64,000 nt of DNA from Flavobacteriales bacterium (GCA_016788635.1 JAEUSU010000019.1:62001-126000); one strand, 5' to 3'. Positions 53,366 through 62,493 are shown, counted from the first letter of the stretch. Numbers and translations are program-made. The notes: generated by a model from the sequence alone, not told the origin.

Positions 53366-54516
53366 AGCCGCTCGATGGCGTTGTCCAGCGTCTCGCCCTC
53401 CTTTGCGAAGCAGAAGCGCAGGATGCGCTGATCGGGTGGCGGGTCCTTGTAGAAGGCGCTCAGCGGTATGGCGGTCACACCGTGTTCACGCGTAAGGCGC
53501 TTGGCAAATTCCAGGTCCGTTTCATCGCTGATGCGGCTGTAGTCCGCCAGCTGGAAATAGCTCCCCTCACAGGCCAGCGGCTCGAACCGTGAAGCACGCA
53601 AGCCAATGACAAAGCGGTCGCGCTTCTCCTCGAACAATCCGGCCACCCCCTCGTAAGTCTCCGGCTCCGCCATATAGGTGGCCAACGCGTGCTGCACCGG
53701 CGTGTTCACGTCGAACACGTTGAACTGGTGCACCTTGCGGAACTCCTGCATGAGCATGGGCGGTGCGATCACATAACCCACCTTCCACCCCGTCACGTGG
53801 AAGACCTTGCCGAAGCTGAACACCACAAAGGCCCGTTCACGCAGATCCGGGTGCCGCAGCACAGAGGCATGCTGCTCCCCATCGTACACCATGTGCTCAT
53901 ATACCTCATCACTGAGCAGCAGGATCTCGGTACCCCTCAGCAGTGAGGCAATGGCACGCATGTCCGCATCACGCAGGATGGTGCCTGCCGGATTGTGAGG
54001 GGTATTGATGATGAGCAACCGGGTGCGAGGTGAAACGGCCGCAGCCACACCGGACGCGTTGAACTGCATGTCCAAACCCAACCGCACGTGTACTGGTCTG
54101 CCACCAAAAAGCTCCACCGCCGGCGCATAACAGTCATAGGCCGGATCCACAATGATCACCTCATCACCTGGCCGGACCACGGCCGCAATAGCGGTGAAAA
54201 TAGCCTGCGTCCCACCCGCGGTGATGGTCATCTCACTCTCCGGATCCGCATTGACCGCATGCACGCGTTGGATCTTCGCATGGATGGCCTCGCGCAATTC
54301 GGGGATGCCGGCTGCCGGTGCATACTGGTTGTGTCCAGCCCGCATGGCTTCGTGAACCAGGTCACCCAAACGTTCATCCATGGGAAAATCCGGAAAACCC
54401 TGCCCAAGGTTGATGGCGCCATGCTCGCGCGCCAGCTGGCTCATCACCGTGAAGATGGTGGTGCCGACATGCGGGAGCTTGCTGGCGATAGGGACCCGCG
54501 GAACGGATAGCGACAT
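53353..54516 (-). CDS. PLP-dependent aminotransferase (methionine/glutamine type, YbdL/KAT-like)
   Basis: A 387-residue class I/II aminotransferase. PLP-lysine lies in SFGKVFHVTGWKVGY; other marks are GQGFPDFP at the substrate end, NQYAPAAGIPELREAI, NTPHNPAG and LSDEVYEH. It resembles methionine aminotransferase/kynurenine transaminase, which use glutamine as amino donor with ketomethiobutyrate. Co-transcribed with the omega-amidase gene. Promoter TAGCTTCG lies 4 nt before the ATG, so the transcript may lack a leader. Confidence 0.93.
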   Translation of the reverse strand: MSLSVPRVPIASKLPHVGTTIFTVMSQLAREHGAINLGQGFPDFPMDERLGDLVHEAMRAGHNQYAPAAGIPELREAIHAKIQRVHAVNADPESEMTITAGGTQAIFTAIAAVVRPGDEVIIVDPAYDCYAPAVELFGGRPVHVRLGLDMQFNASGVAAAVSPRTRLLIINTPHNPAGTILRDADMRAIASLLRGTEILLLSDEVYEHMVYDGEQHASVLRHPDLRERAFVVFSFGKVFHVTGWKVGYVIAPPMLMQEFRKVHQFNVFDVNTPVQHALATYMAEPETYEGVAGLFEEKRDRFVIGLRASRFEPLACEGSYFQLADYSRISDETDLEFAKRLTREHGVTAIPLSAFYKDPPPDQRILRFCFAKEGETLDNAIERLCEI

Positions 54517-54520
54517 GGGC

Positions 54521-54528
54521 CGAAGCTA
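54521..54528 (-). promoter_or_regulatory. -7 element TAGCTTCG, aminotransferase gene
   Basis: The same octamer as before the DUF3109 gene and likewise 4 nt before the start codon (ATG 54516). A TTTC lies about 16-20 nt upstream as a possible -33 box. Confidence 0.5.
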
Positions 54529-54568
54529 CGGCGGCCCAGGAAATGGAGCCCCCTCGATCAAGTCCTGG

Positions 54569-55327
54569 TCACTCCTGCGTCACCACCGCCGCCAGGTACT
54601 CCCTGTTCAGCCGTGCGATGTGCTCCAGGCTGATCCCTTTCGGGCACTCCACCTCGCAAGCGCCGGTATTGCTGCAATTGCCGAAGCCCTCCTTATCCAT
54701 CTGTTCCACCATGGCCAGCGCGCGGCGCTTCGCCTCGGGCTTGCCCTGGGGAAGCAGTGAGAGCTGCGACACTTTCGCGGCCGTGAACAGCATCGCCGAG
54801 CCGTTGGGGCAAGTGGCCACGCAGGCCCCGCAACCGATGCAGGTAGCCGCGTCGAAGGCCTTGTCGGCATCATCCTTCGGGATGGGTACGGCGTTGCCAT
54901 CAACCAGATTGCCGCTTGTATTCACGCTAACGAATCCACCTGCAGCCTGAATGCGGTCGAAAGCGCTGCGGTTGGTCGCCAGGTCCTTGATCACCGGGAA
55001 GGCCGTGCTGCGCCATGGTTCCACATAGATGGTGTCGCCATCCTTGAACTTGCGCATGTGCAACTGGCAGGTGGTGATGCCACGGCCAGGTCCGTGTGCC
55101 TCGCCATTGATGAAGAGGCTGCACATGCCGCAGATGCCCTCGCGGCAGTCGTGGTCGAACGCGATCGGGTCCTCGCCCTTGCGCACGAGGTCGTCGTTCA
55201 GCACGTCCAGCATCTCCAGGAAGGACATGTCCTCGGACACATCATTCACGGGGTAATCGACGATCCTGCCTTTATCGTTGGGGCCGTTCTGGCGCCACAC
55301 TTTCAATGTCAGCTTCATGTTGCCCAT
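54569..55327 (-). CDS. sdhB: Succinate dehydrogenase/fumarate reductase, iron-sulfur subunit
   Basis: Carries electrons from the flavin subunit to the quinone site. About 250 residues with three cluster motifs: [2Fe-2S] around [12 protein letters not shown], [4Fe-4S] in [12 protein letters not shown], and [3Fe-4S] in [14 protein letters not shown]. Starts at ATG 55327, or at ATG 55318, which gives the familiar [11 protein letters not shown]. Third gene of sdhCAB, separated from sdhA by 58 nt containing the 32-bp palindromic repeat. Ends 53 nt before the divergent-free aminotransferase region. Confidence 0.96.
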   Translation of the reverse strand: MGNMKLTLKVWRQNGPNDKGRIVDYPVNDVSEDMSFLEMLDVLNDDLVRKGEDPIAFDHDCREGICGMCSLFINGEAHGPGRGITTCQLHMRKFKDGDTIYVEPWRSTAFPVIKDLATNRSAFDRIQAAGGFVSVNTSGNLVDGNAVPIPKDDADKAFDAATCIGCGACVATCPNGSAMLFTAAKVSQLSLLPQGKPEAKRRALAMVEQMDKEGFGNCSNTGACEVECPKGISLEHIARLNREYLAAVVTQE

Positions 55328-55346
55328 TGCCCTTGCTGTTCGTTTT

Positions 55347-55378
55347 AGGTCGACCCGTTGGGTAGACGCTACAGGTGC
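55347..55378. repeat. Palindromic 32-bp repeat between sdhA and sdhB
   Basis: Matches 33520-33551 (inside fdsB) at 28 of 32 positions. Contains GTCGACCC-GTT-GGGTAGAC, able to fold into a short hairpin in the sdhA-sdhB intergenic RNA. Confidence 0.75.
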
Positions 55379-55385
55379 TCAGATC

Positions 55386-57398
55386 CTATTTGTATGAACG
55401 TTGCGTCAGTTTCACCTCTTCGAAGGTCAGCGGTTCTTTGTGCAGATTGGCCTTGCCCGCATCGCCGGTCCACTCCCACGCGGCCACATAGGCGTAGTTG
55501 GCATCGTCGCGCTTGGCCTCGCCCTGCTGCGGCCCCTCCATTTCAGCGTACTCCTCGCGGAAGTGGCCACCGCAACTCTCGTTGCGGTTCAGCGCATCCA
55601 CGCACATCAATTCGCCCAACTCCAGGAAGTCGGCCACGCGGCCGGCCTTCTCCAACTCCTGATTGAACTCGTTCGCCTTGCCGGTTACGCGCACATCGCG
55701 GTAGAATTCCTCGCGGATCTGGCGGATCTCAGCGATGGCTTCCTGAAGACCCTGCGCATTGCGGGCCATGCCGCACTTGTCCCACATCACTTTGCCCAGG
55801 CGGCGGTGGAACTCATCCACCGGCTTGGTGCCTTTGTTGTTGATGAAGTGGTTGATGCGATCCACCACCTCCTTTTCCGCTGCATCGAATTCGGGACGCT
55901 TGGTGTCGATGGGGCCGGTGCGGATGTCGTCAGCCAGGTAATCGCCCACGGTATAGGGGATCACGAAATAGCCATCAGCCAGTCCCTGCATGAGCGCTGA
56001 TGCACCCAAACGATTCGCGCCATGGTCGCTGAAGTTCGCTTCGCCAAGTGCGAAAAGGCCAGGCACCGTGGTCTGCAGGTTGTAGTCCACCCACAGGCCG
56101 CCCATGGTGTAATGAACGGCGGGGTAGATCTTCATCGCGTGGTCATATGGGTTCTCGCCAACGATGTTCTCGTACATATCGAACAAGTTGCCGTACTTCT
56201 CGCTCACCACGGCGCGGCCCAGCTCGGTGATCTTCTCCTTGCCGGGGTTCTCGATCTTCAGCACGTTGGCTTGCAGCTTCCCATAGCGCTCAATGGCCGC
56301 GCCGAAGTCGAGGTACACCGCCTCACCGGTCTTGTTCACGCCGAAGCCCGCATCGCAACGCTCCTTGGCGGCACGACTGGCCACATCGCGCGGCACGAGG
56401 TTGCCGAAGGCGGGGTACCGGCGCTCGAGGTAATAATCGCGATCCGCCTCAGGGATGTCGCTGCCTTTCTTCCTGCCTTCCCGGATCGCCTGGGCGTCTT
56501 CGAGTTTCGCGGGCACCCATATGCGGCCGTCATTACGCAAGGACTCCGACATCAGCGTGAGCTTGCTTTGGTGAGTGCCGCTCACCGGAATGCACGTGGG
56601 GTGGATCTGCGTGTAGCAGGGGTTTCCGAAGTAGGCCCCGCGCTTGTGTGCCTTCCACGCAGCGGTGACATTGCTGCCCATGGCATTCGTGCTCAGGAAG
56701 AACACGTTGCCGTAGCCGCCGGTGCACAAGAGCACCGCATGCGCACCGTGGCGCTCGATCTCGCCGGTGATCAGGTTGCGGGCGATGATGCCGCGCGCCT
56801 TGCCGTCCACAACCACCACATCGAGCATCTCGTGGCGATCGAACATCTGCACCGCGCCCTTTCCAACCTGCCGCATCAGTGCGCTGTACGCACCGAGCAG
56901 CAACTGCTGGCCGGTCTGGCCGCGCGCATAAAAAGTGCGGCTCACCTGCACGCCACCGAAGCTGCGGTTGTCGAGCAATCCACCGTAGTCGCGGGCGAAG
57001 GGAACGCCTTGTGCCACGCATTGATCGATGATGTTGGCGCTCACCTCCGCCAAACGGTACACGTTGGCCTCGCGGGCACGGTAGTCGCCCCCCTTCACAG
57101 TGTCATAGAATAGGCGGTAGGTGCTGTCGCCGTCATTCTGGTAGTTCTTGGCGGCATTGATGCCCCCCTGCGCGGCGATGCTGTGCGCACGACGGGCACT
57201 ATCTTGAAAGCAGAAGGCCTTCACGTTGTAGCCCATCTCGGCCAGGGAGGCGGCCGCAGCGCCTCCGGCGAGGCCCGTGCCCACCACGATCACGTCAATG
57301 CGGCGCTTGTTGGCGGGGGCCACGATGCGCATGTGCCCTTTGTGGTAGGTCCACTTCTTGTCGATGGGGCCGGGAGGGATCTTGCTATCCAATGCCAT
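55386..57398 (-). CDS. sdhA: Succinate dehydrogenase/fumarate reductase, flavoprotein subunit
   Basis: Oxidises succinate at a covalently bound FAD. The 670-residue product has the dinucleotide-binding [15 protein letters not shown], the FAD-attachment region [15 protein letters not shown], and the catalytic HPTCIPVSG and [13 protein letters not shown] motifs. The length and sequence are of the Bacteroidota B-type enzyme that partners with a one-subunit di-heme cytochrome b. ATG 57398; the 112-nt gap to sdhC holds a GTTG-rich repeat. Confidence 0.97.
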   Translation of the reverse strand: MALDSKIPPGPIDKKWTYHKGHMRIVAPANKRRIDVIVVGTGLAGGAAAASLAEMGYNVKAFCFQDSARRAHSIAAQGGINAAKNYQNDGDSTYRLFYDTVKGGDYRAREANVYRLAEVSANIIDQCVAQGVPFARDYGGLLDNRSFGGVQVSRTFYARGQTGQQLLLGAYSALMRQVGKGAVQMFDRHEMLDVVVVDGKARGIIARNLITGEIERHGAHAVLLCTGGYGNVFFLSTNAMGSNVTAAWKAHKRGAYFGNPCYTQIHPTCIPVSGTHQSKLTLMSESLRNDGRIWVPAKLEDAQAIREGRKKGSDIPEADRDYYLERRYPAFGNLVPRDVASRAAKERCDAGFGVNKTGEAVYLDFGAAIERYGKLQANVLKIENPGKEKITELGRAVVSEKYGNLFDMYENIVGENPYDHAMKIYPAVHYTMGGLWVDYNLQTTVPGLFALGEANFSDHGANRLGASALMQGLADGYFVIPYTVGDYLADDIRTGPIDTKRPEFDAAEKEVVDRINHFINNKGTKPVDEFHRRLGKVMWDKCGMARNAQGLQEAIAEIRQIREEFYRDVRVTGKANEFNQELEKAGRVADFLELGELMCVDALNRNESCGGHFREEYAEMEGPQQGEAKRDDANYAYVAAWEWTGDAGKANLHKEPLTFEEVKLTQRSYK

Positions 57399-57407
57399 GT
57401 TCAGCGG

Positions 57408-57484
57408 AAGGTTGAGGGTTGTGAGGTTGATGAGGGGTTGAGGGTTGGAGCAACATCCAACCGTTCAACCTGCAACCTGCAACC
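57408..57484. repeat. GTTG/CAAC-rich repeat between sdhC and sdhA
   Basis: Built of GGTTGAGGGTTG words on the left and CAACC(TG) words on the right (three tandem CAACCTG-like units near 57466-57484). GGTTGAGGGTTGGA (57436-57449) pairs with TCCAACCGTTCAACC (57456-57470). The wording matches the repeat after nrdB at 3748-3815. Confidence 0.6.
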
Positions 57485-57510
57485 AACGAGGGTCATGTGT
57501 GTAAGGCGCT

Positions 57511-58185
57511 TCAACGGTTCACGAACATCCAGACAGGGATCAAGGCGAAGAACACGGGCAGCACTACCGCGATGAAGACGCCGATGTTCTTGATCGCCGG
57601 GGTGTACTTGGGGTGATTGAGCCCCAGCGACTGGAAGGCGCTCTGGAAACCATGCAGCAGGTGAAAGGCGAGCACGCCCATCATCACCACGTACAGCACC
57701 ACGTACCACAGTTCAGAAAAGGCTGCTGCCACCACGGTGTAGAGGTCCTTGTTGCCATCGGCATCCAAGCCAAGCTCTCCCCAATGCATCTCATACCAGA
57801 AGCGCTTCATATGGATCACCAGGAATACCAGTATGAGCGTTCCCAGCAGGGCCATGTTGCTGCTGGCCCAACTGCGGTTGGCACCCGCGTTCTCCCTGGC
57901 GTAGCGCACGGGGCGTGCCTTGCGGTTCTGGATGGCCAGCAGGAAGCCGTCGAAGGCGTGGAAGAGGATGCTCAGGTAAAGCAGGTAGCTGATCGCCTTC
58001 ACCACCGGGAAGCTGGTCATGAATTTGGCGTAGGCGTTGAACTTCAACTGCCCCTCGGGGCTCATGTCCAGCAGTTGCAGGTTCCCCGCCAGGTGGGCGA
58101 ATAGGAAGAGCACAAGGAAAAGGCCCGTGAGGGCCATCCAGTACTTCTTCGCCAATGAGGAGCCGAGTAGAGCCGATCGTGCCAT
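57511..58185 (-). CDS. sdhC: Succinate dehydrogenase, cytochrome b subunit (di-heme B-type)
   Basis: A 224-residue inner-membrane protein with five hydrophobic segments (MALTGLFLVLFLFAHLAGNL, VVKAISYLLYLSILFHAFDGF, WASSNMALLGTLILVFLVIHM, AFSELWYVVLYVVMMGVLAFHLL and a last helix ending FFALIPVWMFV). Histidines in FAHLAGN, ILFHAF, LVIHM and AFHLLHG are the heme ligands of the single-chain di-heme type. It links succinate oxidation to menaquinone. First gene of the operon. Confidence 0.95.
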   Translation of the reverse strand: MARSALLGSSLAKKYWMALTGLFLVLFLFAHLAGNLQLLDMSPEGQLKFNAYAKFMTSFPVVKAISYLLYLSILFHAFDGFLLAIQNRKARPVRYARENAGANRSWASSNMALLGTLILVFLVIHMKRFWYEMHWGELGLDADGNKDLYTVVAAAFSELWYVVLYVVMMGVLAFHLLHGFQSAFQSLGLNHPKYTPAIKNIGVFIAVVLPVFFALIPVWMFVNR

Positions 58186-58228
58186 GGTAGGTTGCTAACA
58201 GCGGAAAAGGGGGAAGCGTTCGCGGCCG

Positions 58229-58236
58229 CGAAGGTA
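58229..58236 (-). promoter_or_regulatory. -7 element TACCTTCG, sdhCAB operon
   Basis: Fits TAnnTTCG, 43 nt before ATG 58185 of sdhC, giving a leader of about 36-40 nt. Confidence 0.45.
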
Positions 58237-58269
58237 GCGGACGTGTGCGAACGGTTAAGCTGCTGAAGG

Positions 58270-58692
58270 TCAGGTCGCCGGGTACTTCTTCTTAACCAGC
58301 GCGATCGACCTCTTCAGCATGCTCCGCAGCACCTTAAGGTCAATGTCGCCCAACCGCTTCACGTACAGGCAGCCCTTCGTGGCCCTGTGCCTGCCCAGTC
58401 CGGCCAGCACTTCAGGCTCCAGCACCTCAGCGCCGAGGTAAAGCACGATCTCCGGTCTGCGCGGACTGAAAGCCGCCAGGGGCGCATCGCCCTCATGGCC
58501 GCTGGCGTACTTGTAGTGGTAGGTGCCGTAGCCCACGATCGAAGGCCCGTACATATAAGGCTCCTCTCCAATGAGCTCGTGCATCAGCTTCATCAGCGTG
58601 CGGCAATCGTCGCGCACTTCCTCCTTCGGCTGCTTGTCAATGAAGGCATCGACACTGGCTGCGGTGGCGTGGGTCTTGTTGGGTTTGGGCAT
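58270..58692 (-). CDS. DUF1801 domain protein
   Basis: A 140-residue soluble protein with a single DUF1801 domain (DAFIDKQPKEEVRDDCRTLMKLMHELIG, YMYGPSIVGYGTYHYKYASG, KGCLYVKRLGDID). Function unknown. Distinct from the double-domain protein at 24439. ATG 58692 follows a TATTTTGG element by 4 nt, again compatible with a leaderless transcript. Confidence 0.9.
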   Translation of the reverse strand: MPKPNKTHATAASVDAFIDKQPKEEVRDDCRTLMKLMHELIGEEPYMYGPSIVGYGTYHYKYASGHEGDAPLAAFSPRRPEIVLYLGAEVLEPEVLAGLGRHRATKGCLYVKRLGDIDLKVLRSMLKRSIALVKKKYPAT

Positions 58693-58696
58693 GGGA

Positions 58697-58704
58697 CCAA
58701 AATA
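58697..58704 (-). promoter_or_regulatory. -7 element TATTTTGG, DUF1801 gene
   Basis: One mismatch to TAnnTTTG, 4 nt before ATG 58692. Confidence 0.35.
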
Positions 58705-58741
58705 TCACTCCACTCTCCGGGTCGGTGCCAAGGGGCCCAGA

Positions 58742-58818
58742 ACAAGACTGAAGACACAAGACTCAAGTCCAAAGGACGAAGTAACCTTCACCTTGACCCC
58801 TTGTGTCTTCAGTCTTGT
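58742..58818. repeat. AAGAC-rich inverted repeat with perfect 19-bp arms
   Basis: ACAAGACTGAAGACACAAG (58742-58760) is the exact reverse complement of 58800-58818, with a 39-nt spacer. Words such as AAGACACAAGACT recur inside and outside the arms. It lies between the divergent DUF1801 and aminopeptidase genes; the right arm contains the TTG of the pepP promoter. Confidence 0.8.
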
Positions 58819-58833
58819 GTCTTCCCCTCCCGC

Positions 58834-58841
58834 TACCTTCG
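58834..58841 (+). promoter_or_regulatory. -7 element TACCTTCG, aminopeptidase P gene
   Basis: Fits TAnnTTCG with a TTG at 58815-58817 (16-nt spacer), 35 nt before ATG 58877. Confidence 0.5.
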
Positions 58842-58876
58842 CTCCTTTCACCTACGCCGAGGTTTCGGCGAACACC

Positions 58877-60181
58877 ATGCGTTACAGCCCCCTCTCAGCA
58901 TCCACCTACCGCGAGCATCGCGCCCGTTTCCGCCAAGCCCTGGAGAAAGGCGGCCTCGCCGTCTTCCACAGCAACGACATCATGCCCACCAGCGCCGATG
59001 GGCACATGCCTTTCAAGCAGGCCAGCGACATCTTCCACCTGAGCGGCATCGACCAGGAGGAGACGATCCTGCTGCTCTTCCCCGACGCGATGGACCCGAA
59101 GGACCGCGAGATCCTCTTCGTACGCGAGACGAGCGAGCTGATCGCGATCTGGGAAGGCGCCAAGTTCAGCCAGAAGGAAGCGAGCGAGCTGAGCGGCATC
59201 GCCACCGTGCTGTGGACCACGAGCTACGAGGCGACGATCAAGCGCTTGGTGCCGCAGTGCGAACACCTTTACCTGAACAGCAACGAGCACCTGCGCCAGG
59301 GCAATGAGGTGGAGACGCGTGAGGAGCGCAAGAACAAGGAGCTGCGTGCGCAATATCCATTGCACAGCGTGAAGCGCAGCGCGCCGATCATGCACCGCAT
59401 CCGCAGCCGCAAGACCAAGGAGGAGGTGGCACAGATCCAACGCGCGATCGCGATCACCGGCAAGGCCTTCGAACGCGTGTGCGGTTTCGTGAAACCCGGT
59501 GTGAAGGAGTACGAGATCGAGGCGGAGATCACGCACGAGTTCCTGCGCAACGGCTCGCGCGGGCATGCCTATACGCCGATCATCGCCAGTGGCTACAGCG
59601 CCTGCGTATTGCACTACATCACCAACGACCAGGTGTGCAACGACGGCGATGTGATCCTGATGGACTTCGGCTGCGAGTACGGCGGCTACGCGAGCGACCT
59701 CACGCGGTGCATCCCCGTGAACGGCCGTTTCACCAAGCGCCAGCGCGCGGTGTACGATGCGGTGCTGCGCGTGAAGAACGAGGCGACCCAATTGCTGCGC
59801 CCCGGCACCATGCTCGCTGACTACCACAAGGAAGTAGGCAGGATCATGGAGAGCGAGTTGATCGGCCTGGGGCTGCTGGACAAGAACGATGTGGCGAAGC
59901 AGGACCCTGAGAAACCGCTCTACAAGAAGTACTTCATGCATGGCACCAGCCACTTTCTGGGCCTTGACGTGCACGACGTGGGCCTGTGGAACGAGATGAT
60001 CCAGCCGGACATGGTCTTCACCGTGGAGCCGGGCATCTACATCCGCGAGGAAAAGCTGGGCATCCGCCTGGAGAACAACATCCTGACCACGCGCGACAAT
60101 CCGATCGACCTGTTCGCGGACATCCCTGTGGAGGCGGATGCTGTGGAGGCAATGATGAGCAGCAGGAAGGCCCTTGCCTAG
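58877..60181 (+). CDS. pepP: Xaa-Pro aminopeptidase (aminopeptidase P, M24 family)
   Basis: Removes an N-terminal residue next to proline. The 434-residue product has an N-terminal creatinase-like domain (to about 185) and the pita-bread M24 domain: metal ligands in DFGCEYGGYASDLTR (two Asp), HGTSHFLGLDVHD (His), VEPGIYI (Glu) and RLENNIL (Glu). Starts at ATG 58877; the upstream frame to 58571 is spurious. Cytosolic. Confidence 0.95.
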   Translation: MRYSPLSASTYREHRARFRQALEKGGLAVFHSNDIMPTSADGHMPFKQASDIFHLSGIDQEETILLLFPDAMDPKDREILFVRETSELIAIWEGAKFSQKEASELSGIATVLWTTSYEATIKRLVPQCEHLYLNSNEHLRQGNEVETREERKNKELRAQYPLHSVKRSAPIMHRIRSRKTKEEVAQIQRAIAITGKAFERVCGFVKPGVKEYEIEAEITHEFLRNGSRGHAYTPIIASGYSACVLHYITNDQVCNDGDVILMDFGCEYGGYASDLTRCIPVNGRFTKRQRAVYDAVLRVKNEATQLLRPGTMLADYHKEVGRIMESELIGLGLLDKNDVAKQDPEKPLYKKYFMHGTSHFLGLDVHDVGLWNEMIQPDMVFTVEPGIYIREEKLGIRLENNILTTRDNPIDLFADIPVEADAVEAMMSSRKALA

Positions 60182-60286
60182 ATCCCGCTCGTGCGGAAAG
60201 GCGAGGCACGGTGCAGCGCAGCACACGAAAGGCTGAATAACGGTCGTTAAGTGAGGGCTGACACCTGCATACCTGAATCGCCTACC

Positions 60287-60622
60287 ATGAACATCCGCTC
60301 CTTGGGAATTGCCGGGGTAATCCTCGGTATCCTGTTCAAAGTGCTGCATTGGCCCGGCGCCAACATCATTCTCATGACAAGCACCGCACTGACCATCGTG
60401 ATGCTGGTGATCCTTCTTGTGCGGAAACCCGGACCATGGACCTTGCACGTACAGCGTCCGGCCATGCTCTTCGGCTCCATCGTCACCGCATTGACGGGAA
60501 TGCTCTTCAAGGTGATGCACTGGCCAGGCGCCAACATGTTGTTGCTCCTGGGTATGGTCACCTGCGCAGCCTGGTTCCTTACTTCAGCCTACCATACACG
60601 CACCAGCGTGGTGCGCTCCTGA
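60287..60622 (+). CDS. GldL-like two-helix-pair membrane protein
   Basis: A 111-residue membrane protein made of a tandem duplication: ILGILFKVLHWPGANIILM and LTGMLFKVMHWPGANMLLL, each within a hydrophobic hairpin, the two copies about 53 residues apart. The FK-x-HWPGA motif is that of the transmembrane N-terminus of GldL, a T9SS/gliding motor protein, but the cytoplasmic domain of GldL is missing. It stands alone between pepP and a T9SS cargo gene. Function inferred only weakly; could be a motor accessory or an unrelated small membrane protein. Confidence 0.75.
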   Translation: MNIRSLGIAGVILGILFKVLHWPGANIILMTSTALTIVMLVILLVRKPGPWTLHVQRPAMLFGSIVTALTGMLFKVMHWPGANMLLLLGMVTCAAWFLTSAYHTRTSVVRS

Positions 60623-60642
60623 AGTGGCACGCATGGAACGAA

Positions 60643-60670
60643 GAAGCCCCGCAAGAGATCGCGGGGCTTC
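60643..60670. terminator. Terminator between GldL-like gene and T9SS gene
   Basis: GAAGCCCCGC and GCGGGGCTTC pair perfectly around an 8-nt loop. It sits 20 nt past the GldL-like stop and 21 nt before the stop of the minus-strand T9SS gene, so it probably serves both. Confidence 0.85.
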
Positions 60671-60690
60671 CTGCATTTCCGTTGGAAAGC

Positions 60691-62493
60691 TTACTCCTTC
60701 ACGAACCGTGCATGGCGCGTTCCTTCCGCTGTGCGCACGACAAGCACATAATGCCCCGGGGTGAGCGTTGCGATGGAGACCTGTGAAGGCAGGTGCGCAT
60801 ACGACCCGGTGACCACACCGCGACCCACCGCGTCGAACACCTGCACCTCAGCGGCCATCGAACGTCCGCTCTGCTTTATGAACAGGACGTCGCGTGCCGG
60901 TACTGGATACACCTGCAGGTCGGTGGACAACCCTGACGGGACTGTCACGCCTTGCGCAAAGTCCACCGGGCACCATGGCTCCGCGTCACCTTGGGCTGTG
61001 TTCAAGTTGGCCATGAAGTATTCCTGCACGCTGTCCGTTCTTGCCTGAAGCGCCTGGACGCTGGCCCACGGTCCACCGCTGGCCGCGCGGGCGTATACGA
61101 AGGCCATGTGAACCTGCCGCGCATCACCCGGCTCCAGGGTGAAGGGACCTTGGGTGGCCAGGATGCGCCGGTCGCCACCAGGATTGCCCACGGTTATCTC
61201 CGACCACGGGGCCTGTGGCACACCAGCAGTTCCCGCGCCCACTGGATCGCTGATATCCGGGAAGCAGAACTTCGAGGGGGTGAGCGGGTCCGCGTTCGGG
61301 TCACTGATGTGACCATTGCCGCCATAGAGCTGCGGGGTGCCATCATTCCAGTACCCGGTCATGTGGTTGCGGAAATGGAAGGAAAGGGTGGGATCACCCA
61401 TCGCACCGCCACTGTTCGTATAGGTCTTTGTCACTGTGAATCCATACCGTTCATTGTCGATGCTGCCATCCGCGAAACCCACGCCGTTGAAGGATGGCAA
61501 CAGCCCGTCCGGTGAATTGTCCAAGCCATCCGTGTCCACCAGGGTGCCTTTTAACTGCACCATGCCGAAGGCAGGTGGCTGAGGGCCATAGCCGGGGCTG
61601 AAGCTGCTCTCGTCATCATTGTCCGCGTTGTACACATAGATCATGTTCCTGCGGGCATCGGTGCCGATGTGGTCATCCATGGGATTGCCCAGATCGAAAT
61701 CGGCATAGAAGCCCTGGTAGGTCGAGGTGAGCGTAAGCGTACCACGATTGAAGAGGCGGTAGTGCAGGAACATGGTGTGTGCCAATGCGGGGTCAGGCGA
61801 GTCGAACGCATAGGCCATGCAGTGTATCTCCATCCCAATGGGCTGGCCCTGGGTATGCAGGTGCGGCTTCGCGTCATTGTAGATGAAGAAAACGGCCATA
61901 TCACCCGGCACACAGGGATGATCTCCGGCCGCCGCATCGTAGGCACCATCGCCGTCATAGTCCGTGAAAGGGGCCAGATAGGTGGACTGGCCCAGGCTCA
62001 CGTCCCCCATGGCAGGCCAGGAGATGAAGTCCGGTGGAATGGTATAGCCGCCCGGGAACTGCATATTGACATCACAGAGGGGATCGCTCAGGCAGTCGAA
62101 GTAGGCACGGTGCGCATCGATCTCGGCCCGGTGCACGGTCCAGACACGATCATACTGCATGGACACCGCAGCGGTGATGGTGCCACCCGTGCCCAGCGGA
62201 CCGGGCCAGAAGTCCCCATTGGCGGGCCCTTCGAACTGTTGTGCGGCCAGGTGCAACATGCTGCTGGACGAAATGCCACTGATCCACATGCCCGCGTTGT
62301 AAAGCGTGTGGCGGCCTGAGCCCTGCGGCACCTCGAAATGCGATGCGTTCGTTCCCGGGGATGCACCGATGAGCCCATGGGCGTGCAACCGGGCGCGGAT
62401 CATGTTGATGTCCAGTTCGCCGAATCCCTGGCCATGGGCCAAAGGAGCTGTGCATACAAGCAACGCGTGAAGAAGGTGTAGGGTGGAGCGCAT
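60691..62493 (-). CDS. Secreted T9SS type A sorting-domain protein
   Basis: A 600-residue exported protein with signal peptide (LHLLHALLVCTAPLAHGQ) after ATG 62493. The mature part looks like the Bacteroidota family with MWISGISS near the start, YDGDGAYDAAAGDHPC and DFDLGNPMDDHIGTDA (possible Ca-binding or structural motifs). The last 75 residues form a type A sorting domain (LQVYPVPARDVLFIKQ, VFDAVGRGV, LTPGHYVLVVRT). It is thus exported through T9SS. Precise role unknown. Longer frames upstream are rejected in favour of the signal peptide start. Confidence 0.88.
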   Translation of the reverse strand: MRSTLHLLHALLVCTAPLAHGQGFGELDINMIRARLHAHGLIGASPGTNASHFEVPQGSGRHTLYNAGMWISGISSSSMLHLAAQQFEGPANGDFWPGPLGTGGTITAAVSMQYDRVWTVHRAEIDAHRAYFDCLSDPLCDVNMQFPGGYTIPPDFISWPAMGDVSLGQSTYLAPFTDYDGDGAYDAAAGDHPCVPGDMAVFFIYNDAKPHLHTQGQPIGMEIHCMAYAFDSPDPALAHTMFLHYRLFNRGTLTLTSTYQGFYADFDLGNPMDDHIGTDARRNMIYVYNADNDDESSFSPGYGPQPPAFGMVQLKGTLVDTDGLDNSPDGLLPSFNGVGFADGSIDNERYGFTVTKTYTNSGGAMGDPTLSFHFRNHMTGYWNDGTPQLYGGNGHISDPNADPLTPSKFCFPDISDPVGAGTAGVPQAPWSEITVGNPGGDRRILATQGPFTLEPGDARQVHMAFVYARAASGGPWASVQALQARTDSVQEYFMANLNTAQGDAEPWCPVDFAQGVTVPSGLSTDLQVYPVPARDVLFIKQSGRSMAAEVQVFDAVGRGVVTGSYAHLPSQVSIATLTPGHYVLVVRTAEGTRHARFVKE

